A stretch of DNA of 64,000 bases. Origin: CANDOC01 sp965261725 (GTDB lineage Bacteria > Pseudomonadota > Gammaproteobacteria > Pseudomonadales > Endozoicomonadaceae). Below are positions 45,379 to 54,133 of the stretch, one piece after another. The DNA is taken from positions 24,440-88,439 of the forward strand of contig CBDHDU010000024.1 of the NCBI GenBank assembly GCA_965261725.1. Direction: 5' to 3'. Made by a program: the position numbers and the translations under genes. The stretch's first letter is position 1; every line of letters starts with the position of its first letter. The notes under the pieces are model-generated. The model ran no database searches, was not told the DNA's origin, and worked only from the letters and a program-made list of their open reading frames with translations.

Positions 45379-46842
45379 ATGCGTTGTATTTGTCCTCTCA
45401 GAGAACAGGCTCTGGCTAACCCGCAAGCAATGGCGTTGGTTTGTCAGGATAAAGCGTTTAACTTTAAAGAGCTTGATCTCTGTGTAGAGGCATGCCGTGA
45501 GGTGCTGAAAGTGCAGGGGCTGAGGTCAGGAAACCGGCTTGGCTTAGTCAGTCATAATGCGCCAGAAATGGTGATTTTATTGCTGGCATGCTGGCGGGAA
45601 GGCATTGTGGTCTGCCCGCTGAATCCGCGTTTTTCCGATCAACGTTTGGGAGAACTGATCAGACAGCTTGACCTGCATTCTTGCTGGTTTGAAAAAACTG
45701 AGCGCAATTATCAGCTGGAAATCGCGGGTTTTGTTTGGAGAGCAGTTTCTCCTGCTGGCATATTATCTACACCGCTACAGCCATTATATATAGCTTGTGA
45801 AAATATCAGTACACTGTTGCTAACATCAGGCAGCAGTGGCCACGCTAAAGCGGTGGCACTGACAATTGATAACTTTCTTGCCAGTGCCCAGTGTTCGACA
45901 GCTGTGCTTCAACTGGAAACAGGTGATGGCTGGTTATTGTCCCTGCCTCTGTTTCATGTGGGTGGAATGTCGATTATTTTCCGGTGTCTGCTGGCCGGTG
46001 CAACCATTGTACTGCCGGGTACTCAGCCAGTGGCTGATGTATTAAGCGCTTCACATGTAACCCACCTGTCACTGGTTAACACCCAATTATATCGTTTGCT
46101 GGAAGCCGGCATGGACTGGTCGGCAACAGCTGCCCGGGTTCTGTTGTTGGGTGGTGCTGCGGTAACGCCTGAACTGGTTACTCGTTGTCGTGCGTCAGGT
46201 TTGCGGGTATTAACCAGCTATGGCATGACAGAGTCTACGGCGCTGGTATGTTGTGGCGAGCCTGTAAATGATGGTAATACGTTGACGTCAGGTGTCATTA
46301 TTCCCGGCAGAGAGGTTATGCTGGCAAACAATGGTGAGATCTTACTGCGCGGGCAGGGTGTTTTTTCCGGCTACTGGAACGATGGAATACTCGATCCGGC
46401 GCGGGATAGTAATAGCTGGTTTCACAGTCGGGATAAAGGGCGCTGGGTTGACGGTCAGCTGCTGATTGAAGGCAGGCTGGATAATATGATGATTTCCGGT
46501 GGGGAAAATATTCAGCCTGAAGAAATTGAGCGCATATTACTTAGTCATGCTGACGTTGCTGAAGCGCTGGTTGTCCCTGTTCCCCATGACGAGTACGGGC
46601 AGCGACCTGTCGCTTATATATGTCGCTCAAATGATGATCTAACTACTGATGTACTGATCGAGTTGCTGACAGCGACTCTGGCTCGGTTCAAAGTGCCTGA
46701 TGTTTTTATTCTCTGGCCTGAGTCGCTGGCAGCAGAAGGGTTAAAGGTAAATCGAAAATATTACCAGCAGCGAGCGCTATCCTTATGTTCTTCGACTGCT
46801 TTAATTGATCCAGACGGGTTTGTCAGGCTGAATAGAGAATAA
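45379..46842 (+). CDS. menE: o-Succinylbenzoate-CoA ligase MenE
   Basis: 487 aa, ANL superfamily. It activates o-succinylbenzoate with ATP and CoA. P-loop LLTSGSSGHAKAVALT, A5 motif LTSYGMTESTAL, A7/A8 hinge GRLDNMMISGGENIQPEEIE, and the catalytic-type Lys near the C-terminus (AEGLKVNRKYY). It completes the pathway steps before MenB. 25 bp after the previous gene. Confidence 0.92.
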   Translation: MRCICPLREQALANPQAMALVCQDKAFNFKELDLCVEACREVLKVQGLRSGNRLGLVSHNAPEMVILLLACWREGIVVCPLNPRFSDQRLGELIRQLDLHSCWFEKTERNYQLEIAGFVWRAVSPAGILSTPLQPLYIACENISTLLLTSGSSGHAKAVALTIDNFLASAQCSTAVLQLETGDGWLLSLPLFHVGGMSIIFRCLLAGATIVLPGTQPVADVLSASHVTHLSLVNTQLYRLLEAGMDWSATAARVLLLGGAAVTPELVTRCRASGLRVLTSYGMTESTALVCCGEPVNDGNTLTSGVIIPGREVMLANNGEILLRGQGVFSGYWNDGILDPARDSNSWFHSRDKGRWVDGQLLIEGRLDNMMISGGENIQPEEIERILLSHADVAEALVVPVPHDEYGQRPVAYICRSNDDLTTDVLIELLTATLARFKVPDVFILWPESLAAEGLKVNRKYYQQRALSLCSSTALIDPDGFVRLNRE

Positions 46843-46876
46843 TCTTAAGGTAAGCAAGAGAGATCGGGAGGTAGCA

Positions 46877-47443
46877 TTGAGAGCCTTTGTCGCCATCAAT
46901 ATTCCACTTGATATCGGTCGTCAGCTGGAACAGCGGGGCAGGCTGGCAGACTTCCAGTATATGTATAAAAAAATGCGCTGGCTGCCGTTAGACAGTTACC
47001 ACATTACCCTGCGTTTTCTGGGAGATGTCTCTGAGGAGAAACTGGCTGATTACTGGCAACAGGCAAAGCCCTTTCTCGAAACAGAGCAAAACTTTGATGT
47101 CGTACTTCATTCGCTTCTGTTTTTACCAAGAGTGAGTGCGGCAAAAGTCGTAGCAATAGCTGCGGATCATGAGCCTGCGTTATTTCGAATGGCTGAAAAG
47201 CTCGAAAGCATCGCTCGAAGCTGCAATTTTCAGGCAGAACATAAAAAATTCCTTCCCCATGTGTCACTTGCGCGCTTAAAGCGGCTGGTCAGGGTTCCTG
47301 CCATGCATTTGCCTGATCACTTGCCTATTGTTTCTAAGGTGGCAAAAATTGATTTAATGCAAAGTCACCTCGGCCCGGATGGTGCGCAATATTCATCACT
47401 GGACTGCGCTTGTCTCAAGTCTGGAACGTCTGAAGTCATATAG
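46877..47443 (+). CDS. thpR: RNA 2',3'-cyclic phosphodiesterase
   Basis: 188 aa, 2H phosphoesterase. The two HxT/S-x motifs are HITL (residue ~42) and HVSL (residue ~131). MRAFVAINIPLDI is the usual LigT/ThpR N-terminus. The start is TTG 46877, supported by the SD gggaggtagc and by alignment of the family start. The stop lies 3 bp from the converging JAMM-like gene. Confidence 0.9.
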   Translation: MRAFVAINIPLDIGRQLEQRGRLADFQYMYKKMRWLPLDSYHITLRFLGDVSEEKLADYWQQAKPFLETEQNFDVVLHSLLFLPRVSAAKVVAIAADHEPALFRMAEKLESIARSCNFQAEHKKFLPHVSLARLKRLVRVPAMHLPDHLPIVSKVAKIDLMQSHLGPDGAQYSSLDCACLKSGTSEVI

Positions 47444-47446
47444 GCC

Positions 47447-48423
47447 TTATAAGATTTCGAACCCTTCGTCTTCAACCGGTGTTCGGCTGGTAAAAACTTC
47501 AGATGTATTGCGGGTCAGGGTGTAATTATCTGCGCTGCCCACGGTTGATGGATCAAAGTCTCCGGTATAAAAATCATGCCGGAGCTCTTTGGATAGCCTG
47601 CGATTAAGAATCAAGCGCCGACTTTCAACATTTTGTGCATAGCCGGGAACGAGATCCAGTGTTTGACGCATCAGGTGAAGCGCTGTTGGAACATCGCCTT
47701 TTGATTCGGCGTAACGTGCCATAGACAGACCTGAAAAAATAATGTCATGGATGGGGTCGCTTTTGCCGGGGAGGTGTAAATCATGGGGCTGGAATAGTTT
47801 TTTTGTCTCTTCTATATCAATACTGTGGACACTTTTTCCCCAGTAATACCAAGGGTTTCAGTGCATAGGGTACTTTTTAGCAGGTCTGAGAAACCCCAAA
47901 CTTGCAATTAAATCCTAGCCCTTGCGGTGCAAGCCTTGGTGCATCAATGTTGAGTTCTCGAAAAACTGTCCACAGTATTGATATGAAATAACAGTTCTTT
48001 TCTTTTCACGATAATGGCATACAGTTTTTTGCCACTATAAATGAGTGTCAGGGCAGCGGAGGTTTCGAGTCGGGTGGGTAAATAGTGTGTCAGGAGTACA
48101 CCCCTTAAAGAGGGTGGGGTTGATGCATTAAGATCACTGGTAACGGCAGGATGAGTATGGAAATTACCGATAACCCGTTTTCCGTTCTTATCCAGCTGTT
48201 GTATCTGGTTAAGGTCGCGAAAACCGCATTCACCGATTTCATAGGCTGTTGATTTAGCAACAGACAGAATCATATTGGAGAGTGATAATGGAGCAAAGAC
48301 GGGTCTTTGCTCCTGTGTTACGGCAGTCAATGCATGAGCAAAACTGCGACCAAAAGTCAGCGTTACTGGTGAACGTACGTGGCCACCATGAATTAACTGG
48401 ACGATATAGGTGTTGAGTTTCAT
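47447..48423 (-). pseudogene. JAMM/MPN-like protein gene, interrupted by a MITE
   Basis: 5' part 48423-47981: MKLNTYIVQLIHGGHVRSPV ... RVIGNFHTHPAVTSDLNAST. The GNFHTHP motif is that of JAB/JAMM metal-binding domains, but the usual S-x2-D after it is not clear. 3' part 47813-47447: IEETKKLFQPHDLHLPGKSD ... VEDEGFEIL with a TPR-like ALHLMRQTLDLVPGY. Removing the 163-bp MITE and one ATAT copy joins LLFHIEETKKLF in frame. The intact protein would be ~270 aa. Function unknown; a peptidase/isopeptidase-like fold is inferred. Confidence 0.7.
47818..47980 (+). mobile_element. 163-bp MITE, copy A
   Basis: The ends are caatactgtggacactttttc and its near inverse, with one mismatch (c/g) in about 21 bp. 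Flanked by ATAT on both sides. It has no coding capacity. It is identical over 163 bp to the reverse complement of copy B at 52186-52348. Confidence 0.88.
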
Positions 48424-48683
48424 TCTGGTATATCGAAATTGTGACTATTGCTATCGGCTTAAGTGTAGTTTTCGCTCATCAGGGTTGTTTACCGTTTAAA
48501 GTCACCGCATAAAGGTACGCCGGCTGAATGTGCTAGCTGCTAATGCTCATATAACAGGGCAGATGTGTAATGCTCTTGCCGGTCGTCGTCCTTCAATAAC
48601 TGTATGTTAGGTGCATCTCGGCATAGGTTGAATCGGTCTGGAAAGTAATACTGCACTCATTATTGATCGCATGGTTGCAGTGC
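48424..48683. other. Intergenic region between the JAMM-like gene and the M23 gene
   Basis: About 260 bp between divergent genes. No gene, repeat or terminator is seen. Promoters for both flanking genes are expected here. Confidence 0.35.
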
Positions 48684-50003
48684 ATGTCTCCAAATAAAAA
48701 ATGGAAACTTTCCCGTAAACTGGTAACAAACTGCTGCACCCTCGCGATGGTCGGGGCATTATCTCTTTCTTCCTTAACAGGCTGCATGGTGGCATCTGCC
48801 GCTATTGATCAGACTCAGACAGATCGTATTTATGATCTGGTACCTGAAGACCAGATTGAACGTCCGGAAGCTGATTCACTGCAACAGTCTATCGACCAGT
48901 CCGGCGAGCCGCTCTGGCATTACTACCCTATTGCTGAAGATGATGACATCGACAGCATTATCAACAATGAAGGTCTACAGAAAGAAGATTTGCTGCAGTT
49001 GCTGGATGTTGATCGTGGCGTTCCTTATCTGATTGATGTCAAAAGTGCCCAGTACCTGCGCTATCAGTTAAGCGGCGAAGGCCGGGTGCAGGCGCTGGAA
49101 ATTTTTCTGACATCAGGCAAAAAAGTCAGCTTTGACCGCGATGATTCCGGCGACTTCCGTATGGATATTGCGACTGAATCACTGAACGTCAAACTGACCC
49201 GGATTAACGGCACCATCAAAGGCAGTTTTTATCAGAGTGGTAAAACTGTGGGTTTGAGTGCGTCTGTGATTCAGCAGTTTGCCAATATTTTTCAGTGGCA
49301 GCTGAATTTCAGTAAAGATTTGCGTGCCAGTGATCGCTTTGAAATATTATTAAAACAACCGGTAGGAGGTAACTCCGGTGATGCCCGTATTCTGGCTGCA
49401 CGGCTGCACCAGTCCAAAAGAACACTGACCGCGATTAAACATACCGACGGGCAGTTTTACACCGCCGAAGGCAAAATGTTGGGCAGCTCTTTTTCCCGCT
49501 TTCCTGTGGGAGAAACAGTACCGAATCAGTTCAAGCTTTAATCCCAGCCGGATTCACCCGGTAACAGGCAAGCGTCGTCCGCATAAAGGGACTGACTGGG
49601 CAGTGCCTACCGGTACGCCGATTATGGCAACAGGTGATGGTATTGTTTTAAAAGCGGTTAAGAATCACCCGGCAGGCGGGTAACTATATTGAAATACGTA
49701 ACAGTCGTCGTTACGTAACCCGCTTCCTGCATATGGACAGCCTGAATGTCAAAGCCGGACAGCAGATTAAAAAAAGGTCAGGTCATTGGCCGTAGTGGTA
49801 ACACCGGAATTTCCACCGGTCCACACCTGCATTATGAAATGTATGTTAATGGTCGTGCTGTCGATGCGATGAAAGTAAAACTGCCAGACGGGAAACCTCT
49901 GGAAGATATGGCTATGACCCGTTTTCAGGTCTGGTCAAAACCACTGGTGGCGCTACTGGGGCGGGATGGCTTTTACAACCATGCTGGCAAAAGCGCCGGC
50001 TAA
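48684..50003 (+). pseudogene. M23 peptidoglycan endopeptidase gene (MepM-like) with three frameshifts
   Basis: The start ATG 48684 precedes a lipoprotein-type signal (LSSLTGC). The OapA/Csd3-like N-terminal domain runs to 49520. The frame then shifts near 49525, after which NPSRIHPVTGKRRPHKGTDWAVPTG (zinc site HxxxD) is readable. A +1 in the G run at 49678-49680 and a +1 in the A run at ~49769-49775 cause further shifts. The final frame gives GQVIGRSGNTGISTGPHLHYE with the HLH motif. All catalytic motifs survive. Two of the three lesions are in homopolymers, so sequencing error cannot be excluded. Confidence 0.75.
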
Positions 50004-50109
50004 CAGATAACCCTGACATAACACGTCTCAAACTGTGTTGACGGGGGTCAGGGAGGCTTTCATAAGTCACTGGTAGTATCCGCAAAAAACCTCATGCGGA
50101 GCAGGACTT

Positions 50110-51108
50110 ATGGAGCTGGTTTGTCCGGCTGGCAGTTACCCGGCGCTGAAAGCTGCGGTGGATAACGGTGCCGATGCCGTTTATATCGGTTTTCGGGATG
50201 ATACCAATGCCCGGCATTTTGCCGGGCTTAATTTTAATGAGCGCAAGGCGCAACAGGCTCTGGATCACGCCCGTGCCCGTGGTGTGCGTCTGCTGGTGGC
50301 GATTAATACCTTTCCGCAGCCTGGTCGCTGGGACAGCTGGAAACGAGCGGTTGACAGTGCCGTCGATCTGGGTGCTGATGCGATTATTGCAGCGGATACC
50401 GGCGTACTGAACTATGCCACTGAGCGTCATCCGGATATGCCGCTGCACCTTTCTGTGCAGAGCTCTGCAACGAGTCAGGCTGCACTGGCTTTCTATAAAA
50501 AGCATTTCAATATCAAGCGTGCAGTCTTGCCTCGGGTACTTTCCCTGAAACAGGTTATCAAACTGGCGGAGAACAGCCCGGTACCACTGGAAGTTTTTGC
50601 CTTTGGCAGTCTGTGTATTATGGCGGAAGGTCGTTGTCTGTTGTCGTCTTATCTGACAGGACAGTCACCGAATAACTTTGGAGCCTGCTCACCGGCATCG
50701 GCTGTACGTTGGGAAGATAAGCCTGATGGTGGTATGGATGTACGCCTGAATGGCGTATTGACTGACCGTTTTGCGCCGGGCGAACGGGCGGGTTATCCGA
50801 CCCTGTGTAAAGGACGTTATAACTGCGACGGTAAAACTTTCCACGTACTGGAAGAGCCGGTCAGTCTTAACACGATGAACCTGCTGCCACAGCTGATGAA
50901 AGCGGGTATTTCTGCAGTGAAAATTGAAGGTCGTCAGCGCAGCCCGTCCTACACCGCTGATGTGGCGCGTGTCTGGCGTCAGGCGATAGACCGCTGCAAG
51001 GTGGCGCCGGAAAATTTTGTTATCGACAGCGAATGGGAACAGGTACTGGCCGGGCTTTCTGAAGGCTCCCAGACAACACTTGGCGCCTATAGCAGACCCT
51101 GGCAGTAA
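50110..51108 (+). CDS. ubiU: UbiU, O2-independent ubiquinone hydroxylation factor
   Basis: 332 aa, peptidase U32 family (YhbU). With UbiV it forms a 4Fe-4S complex for anaerobic hydroxylation of the ubiquinone ring. The cluster cysteines are all present: FGSLCIMAEGRC, FGACSPAS and TLCKGRYNC. It starts MELVCPAGSYPALKAAVDNG. ubiV follows 12 bp downstream; ubiT is not in the window. Confidence 0.93.
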   Translation: MELVCPAGSYPALKAAVDNGADAVYIGFRDDTNARHFAGLNFNERKAQQALDHARARGVRLLVAINTFPQPGRWDSWKRAVDSAVDLGADAIIAADTGVLNYATERHPDMPLHLSVQSSATSQAALAFYKKHFNIKRAVLPRVLSLKQVIKLAENSPVPLEVFAFGSLCIMAEGRCLLSSYLTGQSPNNFGACSPASAVRWEDKPDGGMDVRLNGVLTDRFAPGERAGYPTLCKGRYNCDGKTFHVLEEPVSLNTMNLLPQLMKAGISAVKIEGRQRSPSYTADVARVWRQAIDRCKVAPENFVIDSEWEQVLAGLSEGSQTTLGAYSRPWQ

Positions 51109-51120
51109 GGAGCAACGGAT

Positions 51121-51993
51121 ATGCAGATTACCTTGGGACCCATGCCGTTTTTCTGGCAACGGGATGAAATTTTTGCTTTTTACCGGGATTTGGCTTCCCT
51201 GCCGGTTGAACGGGTTTATCTTGGCGAAACCGTTTGCGCCAAGCGTCGGGAGCTGAAAACTGAGGATTGGTTGCAGCTTGCTGAAATGTTGCAGGAAGCG
51301 GGTAAAGAGGTTGTGCTAAGTACACTGACCCTGATTGAAGCCGAATCGGAACTGAATAGCCTGAAGCGGCTCTGTGAAAATGGTAAATTTACCGTTGAAG
51401 CCAATGATATGGCGGCGGTGCACTTTTTGTCAGAACAGGGTGTTCCTTTTACCTGTGGGCCGGCGTTGAATATTTATAATATTCACTCTTTGCGCCTTAT
51501 GGTCGGACTGGGGATGACCCATTGGGTGCCACCCGTAGAGATGTCTGCAGAAGATCTCAAAGTATTACTGGCTGAAGCCAGAGCTGAGAACCTTGATGTT
51601 AAGACCGAGGTCTTCAGCTGGGGCTTTCTGCCACTGGCATACTCTGCCCGCTGTTTTACTGCCAGAGTGCATAATGTTCCGAAAGATAATTGTGGCTTTA
51701 TCTGCGGCAAGTATGAGCGTGGGCTGCCAGCTACCAGTCAGGAACATGACGATGTCTTTACCCTGAATGGTATTCAGACCATGTCCGGGCAGCGCTGCGA
51801 CCTGCTGGTTCAATGGCAGCAGATGCAGTCCATGGGCGTGACCGGTATGCGTATTGCCGCGGAAACTGAAGCTCCGGACATAATTGGCAGGCTTCGAAAT
51901 CTGCTGGATGGTGGTGCAGATACCACGCTGACCGTTAATGCCTGCAATGGTTACTGGTTTGGTGAGGCGGGTATGAAGCGTATTTCCTTCTGA
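51121..51993 (+). CDS. ubiV: UbiV, O2-independent ubiquinone hydroxylation factor
   Basis: 290 aa, U32 family (YhbV). Cluster cysteines: GETVCAKRR near residue 39 and the CFTARVHNVPKDNCGFICGKY group. MQITLGPMPFFWQRDEIFAFY is the typical UbiV N-terminus. SD aaggag (51108-51113). It forms an operon with ubiU. Confidence 0.93.
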   Translation: MQITLGPMPFFWQRDEIFAFYRDLASLPVERVYLGETVCAKRRELKTEDWLQLAEMLQEAGKEVVLSTLTLIEAESELNSLKRLCENGKFTVEANDMAAVHFLSEQGVPFTCGPALNIYNIHSLRLMVGLGMTHWVPPVEMSAEDLKVLLAEARAENLDVKTEVFSWGFLPLAYSARCFTARVHNVPKDNCGFICGKYERGLPATSQEHDDVFTLNGIQTMSGQRCDLLVQWQQMQSMGVTGMRIAAETEAPDIIGRLRNLLDGGADTTLTVNACNGYWFGEAGMKRISF

Positions 51994-52185
51994 TAATTTC
52001 CCATGTTTCAGGCATCTAAAGGTGCCTGATCCCCATTATTCAGCCTTTTAGCCTAAATTCATCCGCGTTTATCATCTATTCCGCACCTGCCGGGTTGATG
52101 CTCTATTGTTTGTTATTTCGCACGCTCAATGCTAAGACAATAGTCTGAATGAACCCATTCAGACCTTGTATGGTCAGACATAAAT

Positions 52186-52348
52186 CAATACTGTGGACAG
52201 TTTTTCGAGAACTCAACATTGATGCACCAAGGCTTGCACCGCAAGGGCTAGGATTTAATTGCAAGTTTGGGGTTTCTCAGACCTGCTAAAAAGTACCCTA
52301 TGCACTGAAACCCTTGGTATTACTGGGGAAAAAGTGTCCACAGTATTG
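52186..52348 (-). mobile_element. 163-bp MITE, copy B
   Basis: Same element as 47818-47980 but inverted, with no base differences. It is flanked by the direct repeat ataaat (52180-52185 and 52349-52354). It lies in the intergenic region before the slyB-like gene and could affect its promoter. An internal hairpin (cttgcaccgcaag) is present. Confidence 0.88.
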
Positions 52349-52398
52349 ATAAATAGAATTCCAAAAATACTGATGTATTGCTGAAACGAGGTTGCTAT

Positions 52399-52866
52399 AT
52401 GAAACGAATAGCATGGATGATGGCGGTAATGGCTATCTTGGGTGCTTTACTGACAGGCTGCATCTCTGATTTGACCGGTACGGCTTATAGCCGTGGTGAA
52501 GCCCGGCAGATGCAGACAGTCCGTTACGGGCAGGTAAAAGAACTGGAACTGGTCAAGATTGAAGGTACCCAGAGCGGTATCGGTGCTGCGGCCGGTGGAG
52601 CCGTTGCCGGTATGGGTGCAACTAACCTCGGTGGGGGTCGTGGCACTGCCATCTACTCGATTGCTGGTGCCCTGGCTGGTGGTTTGCTCGGTAACTGGGC
52701 TGAAGAACGCATGACCCGTAAGCAGGGTGTTAATATCACCGTGCAGCTGGATGATGGCGGTATTATCTCTGTTGTTCAGGAGGTTGATGCCGGTCAGAAC
52801 TTTGCTGTTGGCTCAAGAGTGAAGGTTATGGGGCAGCATGATGCAACCCGTGTGGTGCTGAACTGA
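52399..52866 (+). CDS. slyB: SlyB/Pcp-type outer-membrane lipoprotein
   Basis: 155 aa from ATG 52399 (an in-frame TTG at 52378 would place seven residues before it). Lipobox LLTGC. A glycine-zipper segment (GIGAAAGGAVAGMGATNLGGG ... IYSIAGALAGGLLGNW) is followed by the conserved tail domain (GVNITVQLDDGGIISVVQE, GSRVKVMG). An envelope-integrity lipoprotein, PhoPQ-linked in enterics. Confidence 0.88.
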   Translation: MKRIAWMMAVMAILGALLTGCISDLTGTAYSRGEARQMQTVRYGQVKELELVKIEGTQSGIGAAAGGAVAGMGATNLGGGRGTAIYSIAGALAGGLLGNWAEERMTRKQGVNITVQLDDGGIISVVQEVDAGQNFAVGSRVKVMGQHDATRVVLN

Positions 52867-52872
52867 TAATCA

Positions 52873-52911
52873 GGTTTGCCTCCCTGTTATTTTATCAGGG
52901 GGGGCATTTCT
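52873..52911 (+). terminator. Probable terminator after slyB
   Basis: A hairpin with tgcctccctg / cagggggggca arms and an A/T loop is followed by tttctt. It lies between slyB (+) and the converging thioesterase gene (-). The T run is short, so confidence is moderate. Confidence 0.55.
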
Positions 52912-52916
52912 TCAGG

Positions 52917-53378
52917 TCAGGATAATGACTTGCTTTTAGCAGCGTAGAGACCTTCGAGACGGGCAACCTGCTTATTTCCCTGCATAACACGGACGTTGAT
53001 CTGTAAACGACTTTTCCCCCTTTGCTTCAAATCCCTGTTAAAGCGTTCGATGGTTTCGTCAGTCGCTAATTCTGCGACGGTATAGAAGTCGGCAGTAACA
53101 GGCTTATGGTATTCAATCTGGCTGGAGGCAATCACAACGGTAGCTTCAATATTGCTCTGTGCTGCCAGTAATGTTGTCAGCCCCCAGCCTGCCAGTGTGG
53201 CGCAGGAGGCGATGCTGCCCGCAAAGCCCGTACCTTTATCATTACGGTTTGGCTCCAGAGGACAGCTCATTACTAGCTCCGGCAGTTCAGGGTTGAATTG
53301 ATTGACCTGTAGCGACATGGCACGAGCCAAGGGAATCTGTTCGAGGATAAAAGCTTCAAGCTCTGATGCTGTTTTCAT
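52917..53378 (-). CDS. Hotdog-fold thioesterase, YiiD C-terminal domain family
   Basis: 153 aa. NRNDKGTGFAGSIASCATLAGWGLTTLLAA and IASSQIEYHKPVTADFYTVAEL match the YiiD_C putative thioesterase domain (hotdog fold; Asn/Asp and Gly-rich active-site loop). The GNAT half found in some YiiD/FabY proteins is absent. The substrate is unknown, probably an acyl-CoA or acyl-ACP. Confidence 0.75.
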   Translation of the reverse strand: MKTASELEAFILEQIPLARAMSLQVNQFNPELPELVMSCPLEPNRNDKGTGFAGSIASCATLAGWGLTTLLAAQSNIEATVVIASSQIEYHKPVTADFYTVAELATDETIERFNRDLKQRGKSRLQINVRVMQGNKQVARLEGLYAAKSKSLS

Positions 53379-53447
53379 TGAAATACTTGTTGTTATGAAG
53401 AGGGAAATATCAGGATATTCACGTGATTTATACGTGTGCTCCAGATG

Positions 53448-53603
53448 TTATGATTTGCTGCACTGGCTGGCAAGGCGGTCAAGAATCAGCCCGTAAAAAC
53501 GATTGTCAGAATCGGGCTGCTGAAAACGCCATCCAAGATGTAGCTGACATTGACTGCAGATAACAATCTGCCAGTCATAGCCCGCAAACCAGTCACTCAT
53601 CAT
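53448..53603 (-). CDS. Short CULT (cereblon-like) domain protein or fragment
   Basis: MMSDWFAGYDWQIVICSQCQ then LHLGWRF ... FYGLILDRL. This is the C-terminal half of the CULT domain of cereblon, which binds thalidomide-type and cyclic-imide ligands. The three cage tryptophans (WFxGYxW and GW) and the second CxxC are all there; human CRBN has WFPGYAW...CKICASHIGW. The N-terminal half with the first zinc Cys pair is missing. A GTG-started extension to 53636 is in frame. An overlapping 37-aa frame (53593-53706) ends where this one starts, so a frameshift or deletion is possible. Confidence 0.55.
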   Translation of the reverse strand: MMSDWFAGYDWQIVICSQCQLHLGWRFQQPDSDNRFYGLILDRLASQCSKS

Positions 53604-53706
53604 CCGGTGTTGCCTGCTCGGATGACAGTGGAGCACTATCAGGCTGCCAGATCGGGTAGCTGGCTGGTGAGTTCTCAGGTGGCTGTCGAAAAAAGTATAC
53701 GGTCAT
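53593..53706 (-). other. 37-aa frame overlapping the start of the CULT fragment
   Basis: ATG 53706 opens MTVYFFRQPPENSPASYPIW and continues to ...QATPDDE, with its TGA overlapping the ATG of the CULT ORF in a different frame. No SD is clear. It may be a translationally coupled short peptide or the former N-terminal part of the CULT protein before a frameshift. Confidence 0.3.
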
Positions 53707-53764
53707 AATCGTATAGAGCGTTTTCTCAATAACTATTATTCAAGTAAATATCAGGTGCAAATAA

Positions 53765-54133
53765 ATGCCCAGAAGTTATGTTATTGCAGCAGCGATTCTT
53801 TCAGTGCTGCTGGTGATCCTAGGGGTGAGTATCTGGCGTTCCGGTCCCGGTGAACTGGCGCCGACAGACGCTGTTATTGAAGACAATGTTGCTGTTGATG
53901 AAGTGGAGACTGATTCACTGTCTTCCTGGCAGGAATTACCTGACGTTGATGAGGAAGAAGAGCATGATGATCAGGAAGTGACCCGGATTATTATGGAAGA
54001 TTTTGATGCTGAGTTCGATGGTATCAACGTAAAGGATGCATTATCGGATAAGATTCTGCTGAACGATGAAGTGGTTGAAAGATCAACACTGGAGCAGCAG
54101 CATGAACAATCCGATGCCGACTTGTCTGATTGA
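53765..54133 (+). CDS. Membrane-anchored acidic protein, unknown function
   Basis: 122 aa. An N-terminal TM anchor (SYVIAAAILSVLLVILGVSIW) is followed by a strongly acidic, probably disordered periplasmic region (DVDEEEEHDDQEVTRIIMED...). No family is recognised. Its last 32 nt overlap the rhodanese gene, so the two are likely coupled. Confidence 0.6.
   Translation: MPRSYVIAAAILSVLLVILGVSIWRSGPGELAPTDAVIEDNVAVDEVETDSLSSWQELPDVDEEEEHDDQEVTRIIMEDFDAEFDGINVKDALSDKILLNDEVVERSTLEQQHEQSDADLSD

Noticed and set aside
53448..53636. CULT fragment as a zinc ribbon of unrelated type
   Set aside because: The full WFxGYxW...CxxC...LGW spacing and FxGLIxxRL ending fit CULT specifically; ordinary zinc ribbons lack this pattern.
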